From the NCBI GenBank assembly GCA_041159745.1, contig JBEAXP010000135.1, positions 1 through 45,849 on the forward strand: 45,849 nt of DNA, given 5' to 3'. Both the position numbers and the translations under genes were made by a program. Source of the DNA: Casp-actino8 sp041159745 (GTDB lineage Bacteria > Actinomycetota > Acidimicrobiia > Acidimicrobiales > Ilumatobacteraceae). Shown here piece after piece: positions 18,593 through 26,466 of this stretch (its first letter is position 1; every line of letters starts with the position of its first letter). A model generated the notes under the pieces. The model had not been told where the DNA came from, did no database searches, and saw only the letters and a list, made by a program, of their open reading frames with translations.

Positions 18593-18657
18593 CGGCCAAT
18601 TGTTGCTCTCGACGAGGGATGAGAATTTGGCCGACGTGTCGCAGGTGGATCCGCCAT

Positions 18658-18677
18658 CATGGTATCATGCCACCATG
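18658..18677 (+). promoter_or_regulatory. Promoter and tandem CATG operator of the RHH gene
   Basis: TATCAT (18663-18668) lies six bases before the ATG at 18675, a leaderless-type -10. It is embedded in three CATG tetramers with exact 8-bp period (18658, 18666, 18674) and an ATGGT/ACCAT inverted repeat. Such short periodic half-sites are typical of ribbon-helix-helix autorepressors; binding is inferred. Confidence 0.5.
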
Positions 18678-18884
18678 AGTAAGAACTTCACGATCCGTCT
18701 CGACTCCGAGCTGGCCTCCGACACCGAGGCCTTGGCCCGCGCCGAAGGCTGGAGCCTCAACGAAACCATCAAGGTCGCGCTCCGCGAGGCAATCGAGCGT
18801 CGCCAAGCGGACCCGGACTTCCGGGTTCGACTTCGCCGGATCATCGAGCAGGACCGGGAACTGCTCGAACGCCTGGCGAAGTGA
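18675..18884 (+). CDS. Ribbon-helix-helix protein (orphan antitoxin-like)
   Basis: 69 residues. KNFTIRLDSELASDTEALARAEGWSLNE splits into the N-terminal beta-strand (FTIRL) and two helices typical of Arc/MetJ-type RHH DNA-binding domains, followed by a charged amphipathic helix (FRVRLRRIIEQDRELLERL) that could bind a partner. Such proteins are often antitoxins, but no toxin gene adjoins: the next gene is a convergent prepilin peptidase and the previous one is the divergent exonuclease. The ATG at 18675 is chosen from the TATCAT six bases upstream and the start of similarity at MSKNFTIRL. Confidence 0.75.
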   Translation: MSKNFTIRLDSELASDTEALARAEGWSLNETIKVALREAIERRQADPDFRVRLRRIIEQDRELLERLAK

Positions 18885-18917
18885 CGATTCGCTAAGCCGG
18901 TCGAACGACCCGGGTGA

Positions 18918-19529
18918 TCAACCGCCCAACACGATGGCGGCCACGGTGCCGACCGCCAGGAACGGCCCGAAGGCCACCGTCGTCGCCCGACCGGTGCGCC
19001 GGAACACCATGAGTCCGACGCCCACGACCGCCGCCGAGAGCGACGCCACGAACAACGCGACCAGAACCAGACCAGGCGACCAGTAACCAAGGAACGTGCC
19101 GAGCAATGGTGCAACTCGAACATCGCCGTCACCGAGCGCACCCCGACCGAGCACGTGAAGAGCGAGCATCACGGCGGTGAACGCGGCCGCTCCAGCCAGC
19201 ACCATCACGACGCGATCCGCTCGATTCCTCACGAACGCATCGGTCGTCAAGAGAACTGCTCCCAACACGGCGGCCGGATAACTGATCTCCCGCGGAAGAC
19301 GCCGAACCCTCATGTCGATGTCGCTCAACACGACGAGAGTCGCCGAGAGCGAGCCCAGGGCCGTCGCCACGAGCAGACCATCGACACCGATCGTCATCGC
19401 CGTCGCCGACAACGCCGCCACCGGAACACTCACCCATGACGGTGAGTTGTCCACCGCGAAGTGACGAACGATCGGGCGCATGATCAGCACGCCCAGCACT
19501 CCCACCAGTGTTCCGACCAGTACCGTCAT
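18918..19529 (-). CDS. Prepilin peptidase, A24 family (short form)
   Basis: 203-residue polytopic membrane aspartyl protease. The two catalytic Asp regions are visible: LSDIDMRVRRLP near residue 68 and the GxGD-type motif GALGDGDVRVAPLLGTFLG near 132. It lacks the N-terminal cysteine-rich methyltransferase domain of PilD/GspO, so it is a TadV/CpaA-like or catalytic-only form. ATG at 19529 has GGAGG 8 nt upstream, which decides the start over upstream in-frame codons. No pilin, ATPase or secretin gene is in the window. Confidence 0.85.
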   Translation of the reverse strand: MTVLVGTLVGVLGVLIMRPIVRHFAVDNSPSWVSVPVAALSATAMTIGVDGLLVATALGSLSATLVVLSDIDMRVRRLPREISYPAAVLGAVLLTTDAFVRNRADRVVMVLAGAAAFTAVMLALHVLGRGALGDGDVRVAPLLGTFLGYWSPGLVLVALFVASLSAAVVGVGLMVFRRTGRATTVAFGPFLAVGTVAAIVLGG

Positions 19530-19606
19530 GATGTGTTCCTCCGAGCCCCGAGCCTGATCGTTGATGACCGCCATGTCGATCAAGATCGCATCAAGGACGG
19601 CGGGGC

Positions 19607-20788
19607 ATGAGCGACCGCGCGACGCTCCGACTCAAGGCCGGCCGCGACCGCAGCCTGCGCCGTCATCATCCGTGGATCATGAGCGGTTCCGTCGATCGAG
19701 TGACGGGGAATCCGCAGCCCGGAGACACGGTGTTGGTGGTCGATGATGCGGCCCGGCCGTTGGCGCTCGCGTCGTACAGCCCTCATTCGTCGATCCGCGC
19801 ACGTGTGTGGACCTTCGACCTCGACCAGTCGATCGACGACCACTTCATCACGACTCGCATAACGGCCGCCGCCCAACGACGGCATCGACTCGGAATCGCC
19901 GACGACGACGCCGTTCGATTGGTCTTCGGCGAGGCCGATGGACTGCCCGGACTGGTTGTCGATCGTTACGGGCCGGTCGTGGTGTTCCAGATCACCACGG
20001 TGGGAGTCGATGCGCGGCGAGACGCGGTCGTCTCCGCCCTCGCGTCACTCGATGGTGTGCAGTGCGTGTACGAACGAAGCGACGGTGACAACCGATCTCG
20101 CGAAGGCCTCGAACCCCAAATGGGTGCGCGCCATGGTTCGCTTCCGGCCGAAGTGCGGGCGCACGAGGGTGGCCTTCGGTTCCATGTCGATGTGGAGCAC
20201 GGCCACAAGACCGGCTTCTACATCGACCAACGCGACAGCCGCCGACTGGTGGCGCTGCACTCGCGTGAACGTGCGGTGCTCAACGTGTTCGGCTACACCG
20301 GATCCTTCAGTGTGGTGGCCGCCCGCGGCGGGGCGAGTTCCGTCACCACCATCGACTCATCCGGACCTGCTCTGCGTATCGCCGAGGCCAATGGTCGACT
20401 CAATGGCGTGAACATCGGTGAACTCGTCGAGGCCGACGCGTTCGCCGAACTCCGTTCACTGCGCGATCGCCGGGCCAGTTTCGACTTGATCGTTCTCGAC
20501 CCGCCCAAACTCGCCAACAATCCGAATCAGGTCGACCGCGCGACCCGCGCGTACAAAGACCTCAACCTGCTCGCGCTCAAGTTGCTGCGACCCGGTGGAC
20601 TGCTGTTCACCTATTCGTGCTCGGGTGCGGTGTCGAGCGATCTGTTCCAGAAGGTTCTGGCCGGCGCGGCCGTGGATGCGAATCGCGAGGCCCGCATCGT
20701 CGGCCGACTCGGCCAGCCGGCCGATCACCCGATTCCGTTGCACTTCCCCGAGGCCGAGTACCTCAAAGGTCTCGTCCTCCTCGTCTGA
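19607..20788 (+). CDS. RlmI-like 23S rRNA (cytosine-5) methyltransferase
   Basis: 393 residues with an N-terminal PUA domain (LKAGRDRSLRRHHPWIMSGSV, residues 6-26), the central EEHEE-like region, and a C-terminal Rossmann methyltransferase: VLNVFGYTGSFSVVAARGG is the SAM-binding motif I (about 225-243) and DLIVLDPPKLANN the catalytic-loop motif IV. Members such as E. coli RlmI modify C1962 of 23S rRNA; the exact site here is inferred. ATG at 19607 has AAGGA about 9 nt upstream. Convergent with the epimerase gene across 23 bp. Confidence 0.85.
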   Translation: MSDRATLRLKAGRDRSLRRHHPWIMSGSVDRVTGNPQPGDTVLVVDDAARPLALASYSPHSSIRARVWTFDLDQSIDDHFITTRITAAAQRRHRLGIADDDAVRLVFGEADGLPGLVVDRYGPVVVFQITTVGVDARRDAVVSALASLDGVQCVYERSDGDNRSREGLEPQMGARHGSLPAEVRAHEGGLRFHVDVEHGHKTGFYIDQRDSRRLVALHSRERAVLNVFGYTGSFSVVAARGGASSVTTIDSSGPALRIAEANGRLNGVNIGELVEADAFAELRSLRDRRASFDLIVLDPPKLANNPNQVDRATRAYKDLNLLALKLLRPGGLLFTYSCSGAVSSDLFQKVLAGAAVDANREARIVGRLGQPADHPIPLHFPEAEYLKGLVLLV

Positions 20789-20811
20789 CCAGTGCGGTCG
20801 ACGGCGCGGAT

Positions 20812-21213
20812 CTATTCCTGGACGAGTTCGATGAGAGTTCCGAAGCTGCCCTTCGGGTGGATGAACGCCACGGTCGTACCACGGCTGCCCGGACGCGGCG
20901 CCTTGTCGATCGGCGTCGCACCGGCCGCCAGCATCGACGCCAACGCCTCGCCGCAGTCCTTCACGCGATAACCGATGTGGTGAAGGCCTTCGCCGCGCTT
21001 CTCGATCGCCTTGGCCACCGGGCTGTCGTCGCGTGTCGGTGTGAGCAACTGAACGTAGCTCTCGGCCACCTTCAACAGAGCCTCTTCGACACCGTCGCTC
21101 TCGACGACTTCGCGATGATCGACGGTGGCGCCGAACGCGCGCTGGTAGTAGTCGATGGCCGCTTCGAGGTCCTTCACTGCGATGGCCACGTGGTCGATTT
21201 CGGTCAGGATCAT
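20812..21213 (-). CDS. mce: Methylmalonyl-CoA (ethylmalonyl-CoA) epimerase
   Basis: 133-residue vicinal-oxygen-chelate fold enzyme that interconverts (R)/(S)-methylmalonyl-CoA and ethylmalonyl-CoA. Metal ligands of the family are visible: His in IDHVAIAV (residue 8), Gln in YVQLLTP, His in GLHHIGYRV and Glu in TLIELVQ. It lies 22 nt downstream of ccr on the same strand, so the two are co-transcribed; this supports a role on the product of Ccr as well as in propionate metabolism. Confidence 0.93.
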   Translation of the reverse strand: MILTEIDHVAIAVKDLEAAIDYYQRAFGATVDHREVVESDGVEEALLKVAESYVQLLTPTRDDSPVAKAIEKRGEGLHHIGYRVKDCGEALASMLAAGATPIDKAPRPGSRGTTVAFIHPKGSFGTLIELVQE

Positions 21214-21235
21214 GAACTCAGCCTGCCACGACGGC

Positions 21236-22570
21236 TCAGGAACGACGGAACCGAGAGAGGTTTGCTTCGCCCACCTTGGCGCGGAACTCGGGATCGGTCA
21301 CGCCGAGACCGGGCTCGGGCGACAGGCACAGCACACCCAACTTGCCCTCGTGCATGTTGTGGTGAACCTGGTACGCCGCCTCGCCGACGTTCTCGAGTGC
21401 GAACGTCTGGCTGATCACCGGATGGATCATGCCCTTGGCGATGAGGCGGTTGGCCTGCCACGACTCCTGGTAGTTGGCGAAGTGACTGCCGACGAGATTC
21501 TTGAGGCGCATCCAGAAGTGGCGGTTGTCGAACTCCATCATGAAACCGCTCGTGGCCGCGCACGTGACGATGGTGCCGCCGCGCTTCGCCACGTACATCG
21601 ACGCCGCGAACGTCGATCGCCCCGGGTGCTCGAAGACGATGTCGGGATCCTCGCCGACGAGATCGCGGATGTCGCTCCCGAGACGACGCCACTCGCCTTC
21701 GTCGTGAGTGTGCTCGTCCTTCCAGAACTTGTATCCGGCGGCTTTGCGATCGATGATCGCCTCGACTCCCATGTCGCGCAGGATCTGCGCCTTGTCGGAG
21801 TTCGACACCACGCACACGGGAATGCCGCCCCCGTTCAACACGTACTGCGTGGCGTACGCACCGATACCGCCGGTCGCACCCCAGATGAGGACGACGTCAC
21901 CCTGCTTCATCGCCGCGCCGTTGCGCGACACGAGCATGCGGTACGACGTCGAGTTGCAGAGCGCGTTGACCGCGGCTTCCTCCCACGTCAGATGGGCCGG
22001 CTTGGGCATGAGCTGGTTGGCCTTGACGACCGAGAGGTCGGCCAGCCCGCCGAAGTTCGACTCGTAACCCCAGATGCGCTGGTTCGCGGCCAGCATCGAA
22101 TCGTTGTGGGCGGTGTTGTCCTGATCGTCGACGTAATTGCAGTGAATGGTCACGTGATCACCCGGCTTCCACAGACGCACGGCCGAACCGACCTTCAGAA
22201 CCACACCCGATCCGTCGCTACCGATCACCTGGTACGGCTGGTCGTGCCGCTTCATCCAGTCGCTGTCGCGCGACAGACGCTTCATCGGCCCGAAGGTCGA
22301 CACCGGTTCGAAGATGCTCGACCACACGGTGTTGAAGTTGATGCTGCTCGCCATCACCGCGACGTACACCTCGTCAGGGGCGAGTTCGGGCGTCGGCACG
22401 TCGCTCACGTGGATGCTCTTGCGCGGGTCCTTCTGCTCGGACGGAACCCCCTCGAACATCGCCGTCTCGGAAGCCAACAAGTGGGCGGCCCGATAGTGCG
22501 TGGGGATGGGGAGGGCGGCGATGGCCGCGGAGTCGGCCCCATCGAGAATGGCCTGGCGAATCTGCTCCAT
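21236..22570 (-). CDS. ccrA: Crotonyl-CoA carboxylase/reductase
   Basis: NADPH-dependent reductive carboxylation of crotonyl-CoA to ethylmalonyl-CoA, key enzyme of the ethylmalonyl-CoA pathway and supplier of extender units. 444 residues, the usual length. Medium-chain dehydrogenase fold: GDHVTIHCNYVDDQD, RIWGYESNFGGLADL (family-specific stretch near 185-200), NADPH-binding VLIWGATGGIGAYATQ, IVFEHPGRSTFAASMYV and GSHFANYQE. A zinc-dependent alcohol dehydrogenase is ruled out by these family-specific blocks. ATG at 22570 follows TAACTT by six bases. Confidence 0.93.
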   Translation of the reverse strand: MEQIRQAILDGADSAAIAALPIPTHYRAAHLLASETAMFEGVPSEQKDPRKSIHVSDVPTPELAPDEVYVAVMASSINFNTVWSSIFEPVSTFGPMKRLSRDSDWMKRHDQPYQVIGSDGSGVVLKVGSAVRLWKPGDHVTIHCNYVDDQDNTAHNDSMLAANQRIWGYESNFGGLADLSVVKANQLMPKPAHLTWEEAAVNALCNSTSYRMLVSRNGAAMKQGDVVLIWGATGGIGAYATQYVLNGGGIPVCVVSNSDKAQILRDMGVEAIIDRKAAGYKFWKDEHTHDEGEWRRLGSDIRDLVGEDPDIVFEHPGRSTFAASMYVAKRGGTIVTCAATSGFMMEFDNRHFWMRLKNLVGSHFANYQESWQANRLIAKGMIHPVISQTFALENVGEAAYQVHHNMHEGKLGVLCLSPEPGLGVTDPEFRAKVGEANLSRFRRS

Positions 22571-22576
22571 TCGGCG

Positions 22577-22582
22577 AAGTTA
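22577..22582 (-). promoter_or_regulatory. -10 box of ccr-mce operon
   Basis: TAACTT on the minus strand, CGCCGA, then the ccr ATG at 22570. No ribosome site is present, consistent with a leaderless transcript. Confidence 0.45.
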
Positions 22583-22700
22583 TCTCCGGTTGTTACTCAT
22601 CGGTAAGTTGGGCGTTCTCGGCCGGGGCATCCCCCGTCCGCACCGAAGCCAGAATTCGTCGCACCAACCGCAACTCACCACGTCAGCAGAAAGGCGCATC

Positions 22701-23882
22701 ATGCCCGGGTCGTACATCGTCGCAGGAGCCCGCACACCGATCGGAAAGATGAGCGGTGCACTTGCGTCGTTCACCGCCGCCGACTTGGGTGGTGTCGCCA
22801 TCAGTGCCGCGTTGCAGCGCGCCGGTGTGGCGCCCAACGAAGTCGAGCACGTGATCATGGGTCAGGTCCTCATGGCCGGCCAGGGTCAGGTTCCGAGTCG
22901 TCAGGCCGCGGTCAAGGCCGGCATTCCGATGAGTGTTCCGGCCGTGAACATCAACAAGGTCTGCTTGTCGGGAATCAACGCGATCTATCTCGCCGACCAG
23001 ATGATCCAAGCCGGTGACGCCGACATCGTGATCGCAGGCGGCATGGAGAGCATGACGCAGGCTCCGTACATCGCCGCCGGCGCACGCGGTGGATTCCGCT
23101 ACGGCAACACCGAACTGCGCGACGCGATCATCGCCGACGGCTTGTGGTGCGCGTTCGACGCGTGTCTCATGGGTCTCGGTACCGAGCGTTACAACGGTGG
23201 TGGAATTTCGCGTGCCGCACAGGACGAATTCGCCATGAAGAGCAACCAGCGGGCGGCGGCGGCCATCGCCAGCGGAAAGTTGGCCGATGAGATCGTCGAG
23301 GTCGCCATTCCGCAGCGCAAGGGCGACCCGGTCCTCGTCAAGAACGACGAAGGTGTGCGCGCCGACACCACCATGGACTCTCTCGGCACTCTCAAGCCGG
23401 CCTTCGACAAGGAAGGAACCATCACCGCGGCGAACGCGTCGCAGATCAGCGACGGCGGTTCGGCGATGGTGATCATGTCGGAGCGCGCGGTGAAGGCCCG
23501 CGGTGTGCAGCCCCTCGGACAGGTCGTCGGCTACGGCATGGTGGCCGGCCCCGACAACGCGTCACTTCTGCAGCAGCCGAGTCGCGCGATCATGAAAGCG
23601 TTGCACAAGGCGAACCTCACGGTGGCCGACATGAAGTTGTTCGAACTCAACGAAGCGTTCGCCGCGGTGGGAATCGCATCGATGGCCGATCTCGGCATCA
23701 CCGACGAGATCACCAACGTGAACGGTGGGGCGATCGCCCTTGGTCACCCGATCGGCATGAGCGGCAACCGCATCGCCCTCACCTTGCTCCACGAACTCCG
23801 TCGCCGGGGCGGTGGGCTCGGCGCGGCCGCACTGTGCGGAGGTGGCGGCCAGGGCGACGCCCTGATCGTGCGGGCCCTCTGA
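22701..23882 (+). CDS. Acetyl-CoA C-acetyltransferase (thiolase)
   Basis: Condenses two acetyl-CoA to acetoacetyl-CoA, or the reverse in degradation. 393 residues. Catalytic residues seen: nucleophile Cys88 in NKVCLSGINAI, His in ALGHPIGMSGNR and the second Cys in ALCGGGGQGDA near the C-terminus; GGMESMTQAPY is also family-typical. ATG at 22701 has AGAAAGG 8 nt upstream. It is divergent from ccr-mce, and together they give the entry steps of the ethylmalonyl-CoA pathway; the 130-bp gap holds both promoters. AtoB/PhaA type cannot be told apart from sequence alone. Confidence 0.92.
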   Translation: MPGSYIVAGARTPIGKMSGALASFTAADLGGVAISAALQRAGVAPNEVEHVIMGQVLMAGQGQVPSRQAAVKAGIPMSVPAVNINKVCLSGINAIYLADQMIQAGDADIVIAGGMESMTQAPYIAAGARGGFRYGNTELRDAIIADGLWCAFDACLMGLGTERYNGGGISRAAQDEFAMKSNQRAAAAIASGKLADEIVEVAIPQRKGDPVLVKNDEGVRADTTMDSLGTLKPAFDKEGTITAANASQISDGGSAMVIMSERAVKARGVQPLGQVVGYGMVAGPDNASLLQQPSRAIMKALHKANLTVADMKLFELNEAFAAVGIASMADLGITDEITNVNGGAIALGHPIGMSGNRIALTLLHELRRRGGGLGAAALCGGGGQGDALIVRAL

Positions 23883-24073
23883 CCCGCACCGACGCTCGAC
23901 CGTCATACTGAACGGACGGAACGCCCCAGGTCAGGGGAGATTCTTGCGCCAACTCCGTCATATTCGTAACCTGATCGTCATACAGGGACGCACGGCCGTC
24001 TCCGTTGATCCGGGGTATCGACCGGGGATGGCCTTTCCGCCCGCGCCAGCCCCGAGCGGTACCCCGGAGCATG
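23883..24073. other. Convergent intergenic region with inverted repeat and CGTCATA repeats
   Basis: 191 bp between the thiolase and recR stops. CCGGGGTA (24010-24017) pairs with TACCCCGG (24060-24067), enclosing a second CGGGG/CCCCG pair, which may act as a two-way terminator. CGTCATA occurs three times (23901, 23956, 23976), the last two 20 bp apart. I see no credible coding frame. Confidence 0.45.
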
Positions 24074-24682
24074 TCAGTCGTCGAGTCGACGACGACCGCT
24101 GATGGCCCGACCCAAGGTGAGCTCGTCGGCGTACTCGAGGTCGCCGCCCACCGGGAGCCCCGACGCCGGTCGGGTGACCGTGATGTCGAAGGGCTTCAAC
24201 AAGCGGCCGATGTACTGCGCGGTGACTTCGCCCTCGGTGTTCGGATTGGTGCACACGATCACTTCGCGAACGTCTTCGCTTCCGATGCGCATCACGAGTT
24301 CGCGCATCTTGAGCTGGTCGGGGCCGATGCCCTCGATCGGATTCATGACGCCGAGCAACACGTGGTAGCGACCCTTGAACTCACCGGTGCGTTCGAGCGG
24401 AATGATGTCGCGACTCTCCTCGACGACGCAGATGACACTCGAGTCGCGGCGCGGATCGGCGCAGATCGGACAGAGGTCGTCTTCGGCGAAGTTGAAGCAC
24501 TGCGAGCAGAAACGCACTCGCTCCTTGGCGTCGGTGATGGCCTGAGTGAGCCGCTGAACATCTTCGGCCGGCAACTTCAACAAGTGGAACGCGATGCGCT
24601 GCGCCGAACGAGGTCCGATTCCCGGAAGGCGCCCGAGATGATCGATGAGGTTCTGAACCGGCAGCGTGTACGTCGAAGCCAC
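24074..24682 (-). CDS. recR: Recombination mediator RecR
   Basis: RecFOR-pathway protein that helps load RecA on gapped DNA. 202 residues: helix-hairpin-helix LGRLPGIGPRSAQRIAFHLL (16-35), a four-Cys zinc finger CSQCFNFAEDDLCPIC (59-74), and a Toprim domain with VVEESRDI and the later TEGEVTAQYI. The C-terminal Walker-B-like GLPVGGDLEYADELTLGRA is typical. GTG start at 24682 lies 3 nt after the dnaX stop; dnaX-recR is a widely conserved pair. Confidence 0.95.
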   Translation of the reverse strand: MASTYTLPVQNLIDHLGRLPGIGPRSAQRIAFHLLKLPAEDVQRLTQAITDAKERVRFCSQCFNFAEDDLCPICADPRRDSSVICVVEESRDIIPLERTGEFKGRYHVLLGVMNPIEGIGPDQLKMRELVMRIGSEDVREVIVCTNPNTEGEVTAQYIGRLLKPFDITVTRPASGLPVGGDLEYADELTLGRAISGRRRLDD

Positions 24683-24685
24683 CGA

Positions 24686-26380
24686 TCACTGCTCTTTCTT
24701 GACGAACTTGGCGGCCGGAAACGCTTCGAGAAGTTCTTCCTCGGTGCTCTTGGCGGTGGAGGTCGGCAACTTCTTGGCTTCCTCGATGTCGATCTCGTCG
24801 TCATCGGGAACCACGATCGCCTTCTTGCGCTTGGTTGATGTTTCGGCCGGTGCATCGGCACGAACTTCCACCACGACCGCGCACGACGACCCAGCCGCGG
24901 CGCGGACGGCGGCCGACAAGTCGTCGAGATAATCGTTCACACGCTTGGCCGCGTGCTCGTTGTCGACCACGAGCACCACCGCACCGTCGCGAATCACTGG
25001 CTTCACCATTTGGGCCACCGCGCGACGCATACCCACCAATTTGGCCAGCACGTCGTCGGCCCAACGGCTCACCAACGAGTCGAGCGATGCTCCGGACCCA
25101 GCGACCGGAGACGCCGGTTCGGGAGTCGACTCGGATGGAACGGCGGCTGGCGCGGAAACCGGAGCCACCGGACGGGGAGTGGGTGCCGAGGCGTCACGGC
25201 TCACGCGTCCGCCCAGAACCGCACGCCCGGTGGCCGGATTGACCGGGGCCGGCGCGAGCGTGGGTGGACGGTCGACGATGTCGCGTTCGAGCCGCTCGAC
25301 GCGGGCCAGGAGAGCATCGAGCCCGGTGTCGAGTTGGCGATGCACGAGTCGGACGAGAGCAACCTCGAGCACGACGCGCTGATCGGGCGCACCGCGCATG
25401 TCGAGCAGAGCCGAACCGAGCGTCTCCATCACCTTCACGATGCGTGCGGTGCCGAGACGACGGGCCTGATCGGCGAGTTCGGCGGCCCGGTGTTCCTGGG
25501 CCTGCACGAGTTCGGGTGCCATCTGAGTGAGGAAGCAGTCGCGCAGATGGCGAACGAGATCGTCGATGATCGTGCGCGGGTCGCGTCCGCGGTGCACGGT
25601 GTGGGCGACCGCCGCGAGCGCACGACCGGCATCGAAGTCGATGAGCGCTTCCACGAACTCGTCGACCGGTGTCGTCTCGTCGATCCGTCCGCCGGTGGCG
25701 GCCAAAAGTTCGAGGGCCGACAAGGTGTCGCGCGCCGACCCACCGCCTTGGCGCAGCACGGCCTCGAGGCCGCGTTCGTCGAGCGGAATACCGGCATCAC
25801 TGGCCACCCAGCGCACGTGCTGCTCGAGATCGGCCACCGGAAGCAGGTGGAACTGCAAGTGCTGCGTTCGGCTGCGAATGGTCTCGGGGACCTTCTCGGG
25901 GTCGGTCGTGGCGAGAACGAAAACCACGTGGGACGGAGGCTCTTCGAGGGTCTTGAGAAGTGCCGCGGCGGCCGGACCGGTGAGCTGGTGAACTTCGTCG
26001 AGGATGTACACCTTGTGGCGTCCGGGGGAGCCCAGGGCCGCGGTCGCGATGATCTCGCGAATGTCCTCGATACTGCGATTGCTCGCGGCGTCGAGTTCGA
26101 TGACGTCGAAACTGCTTCCGTTCACGACCGCTTCGCACGAACCGCACGAGCAACACGGTTCGCCGTCGACCGGCGCCTCGCAGTTGAGAACCTTGGCGAG
26201 GATGCGCGCCGTGGTGGTCTTGCCCGTGCCGCGCGGACCGGAGAAGAGATACGCATGGCCGACACGATCGGACTTGACCGCGTTGCGCAGCGCGAGCGCG
26301 ATGTGATCCTGACCGCGCAATTCGGAGAAGCGCTGAGGCCGATAACGCCGATAGAGCGCCTGGTATCCGGATTCGGCCAC
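24686..26380 (-). CDS. dnaX: DNA polymerase III gamma/tau subunit
   Basis: Clamp-loader ATPase subunit of the replicative polymerase. 564 residues: AAA+ domain with Walker A GPRGTGKTTTAR (about 48-59), zinc-binding CCSCGSCEAV, Walker B VYILDEVHQL, sensor 1 VFVLATTDPEKVP and the SRC-like TIRSRTQH. A Pro/Ala-rich linker (about 380-435) precedes a C-terminal domain. I see no obvious slippery A-run for programmed frameshifting. GTG at 26380 follows TAAAGT by six bases. Divergent from the CopC/D gene. Confidence 0.95.
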   Translation of the reverse strand: MAESGYQALYRRYRPQRFSELRGQDHIALALRNAVKSDRVGHAYLFSGPRGTGKTTTARILAKVLNCEAPVDGEPCCSCGSCEAVVNGSSFDVIELDAASNRSIEDIREIIATAALGSPGRHKVYILDEVHQLTGPAAAALLKTLEEPPSHVVFVLATTDPEKVPETIRSRTQHLQFHLLPVADLEQHVRWVASDAGIPLDERGLEAVLRQGGGSARDTLSALELLAATGGRIDETTPVDEFVEALIDFDAGRALAAVAHTVHRGRDPRTIIDDLVRHLRDCFLTQMAPELVQAQEHRAAELADQARRLGTARIVKVMETLGSALLDMRGAPDQRVVLEVALVRLVHRQLDTGLDALLARVERLERDIVDRPPTLAPAPVNPATGRAVLGGRVSRDASAPTPRPVAPVSAPAAVPSESTPEPASPVAGSGASLDSLVSRWADDVLAKLVGMRRAVAQMVKPVIRDGAVVLVVDNEHAAKRVNDYLDDLSAAVRAAAGSSCAVVVEVRADAPAETSTKRKKAIVVPDDDEIDIEEAKKLPTSTAKSTEEELLEAFPAAKFVKKEQ

Positions 26381-26386
26381 GCTCCG

Positions 26387-26392
26387 ACTTTA
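26387..26392 (-). promoter_or_regulatory. -10 box of dnaX-recR
   Basis: TAAAGT on the minus strand, CGGAGC, then the GTG at 26380: leaderless-type spacing. Confidence 0.45.
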
Positions 26393-26466
26393 CAGATGGG
26401 GTGTGGTCGGCGTTCCCCGCGAGTGCCCCGGTCACCCACGAGCCGCTGACTACCGTGGTACCGACC

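Noticed and set aside
18592..18884. Toxin-antitoxin pair with the exonuclease as toxin
   Set aside because: The exonuclease is divergent and has full DNA Pol I 5'-nuclease features, so the RHH gene is an orphan.
24686..26380. Programmed frameshift site in dnaX
   Set aside because: No A-rich slippery heptamer followed by a strong hairpin was seen in the linker region.
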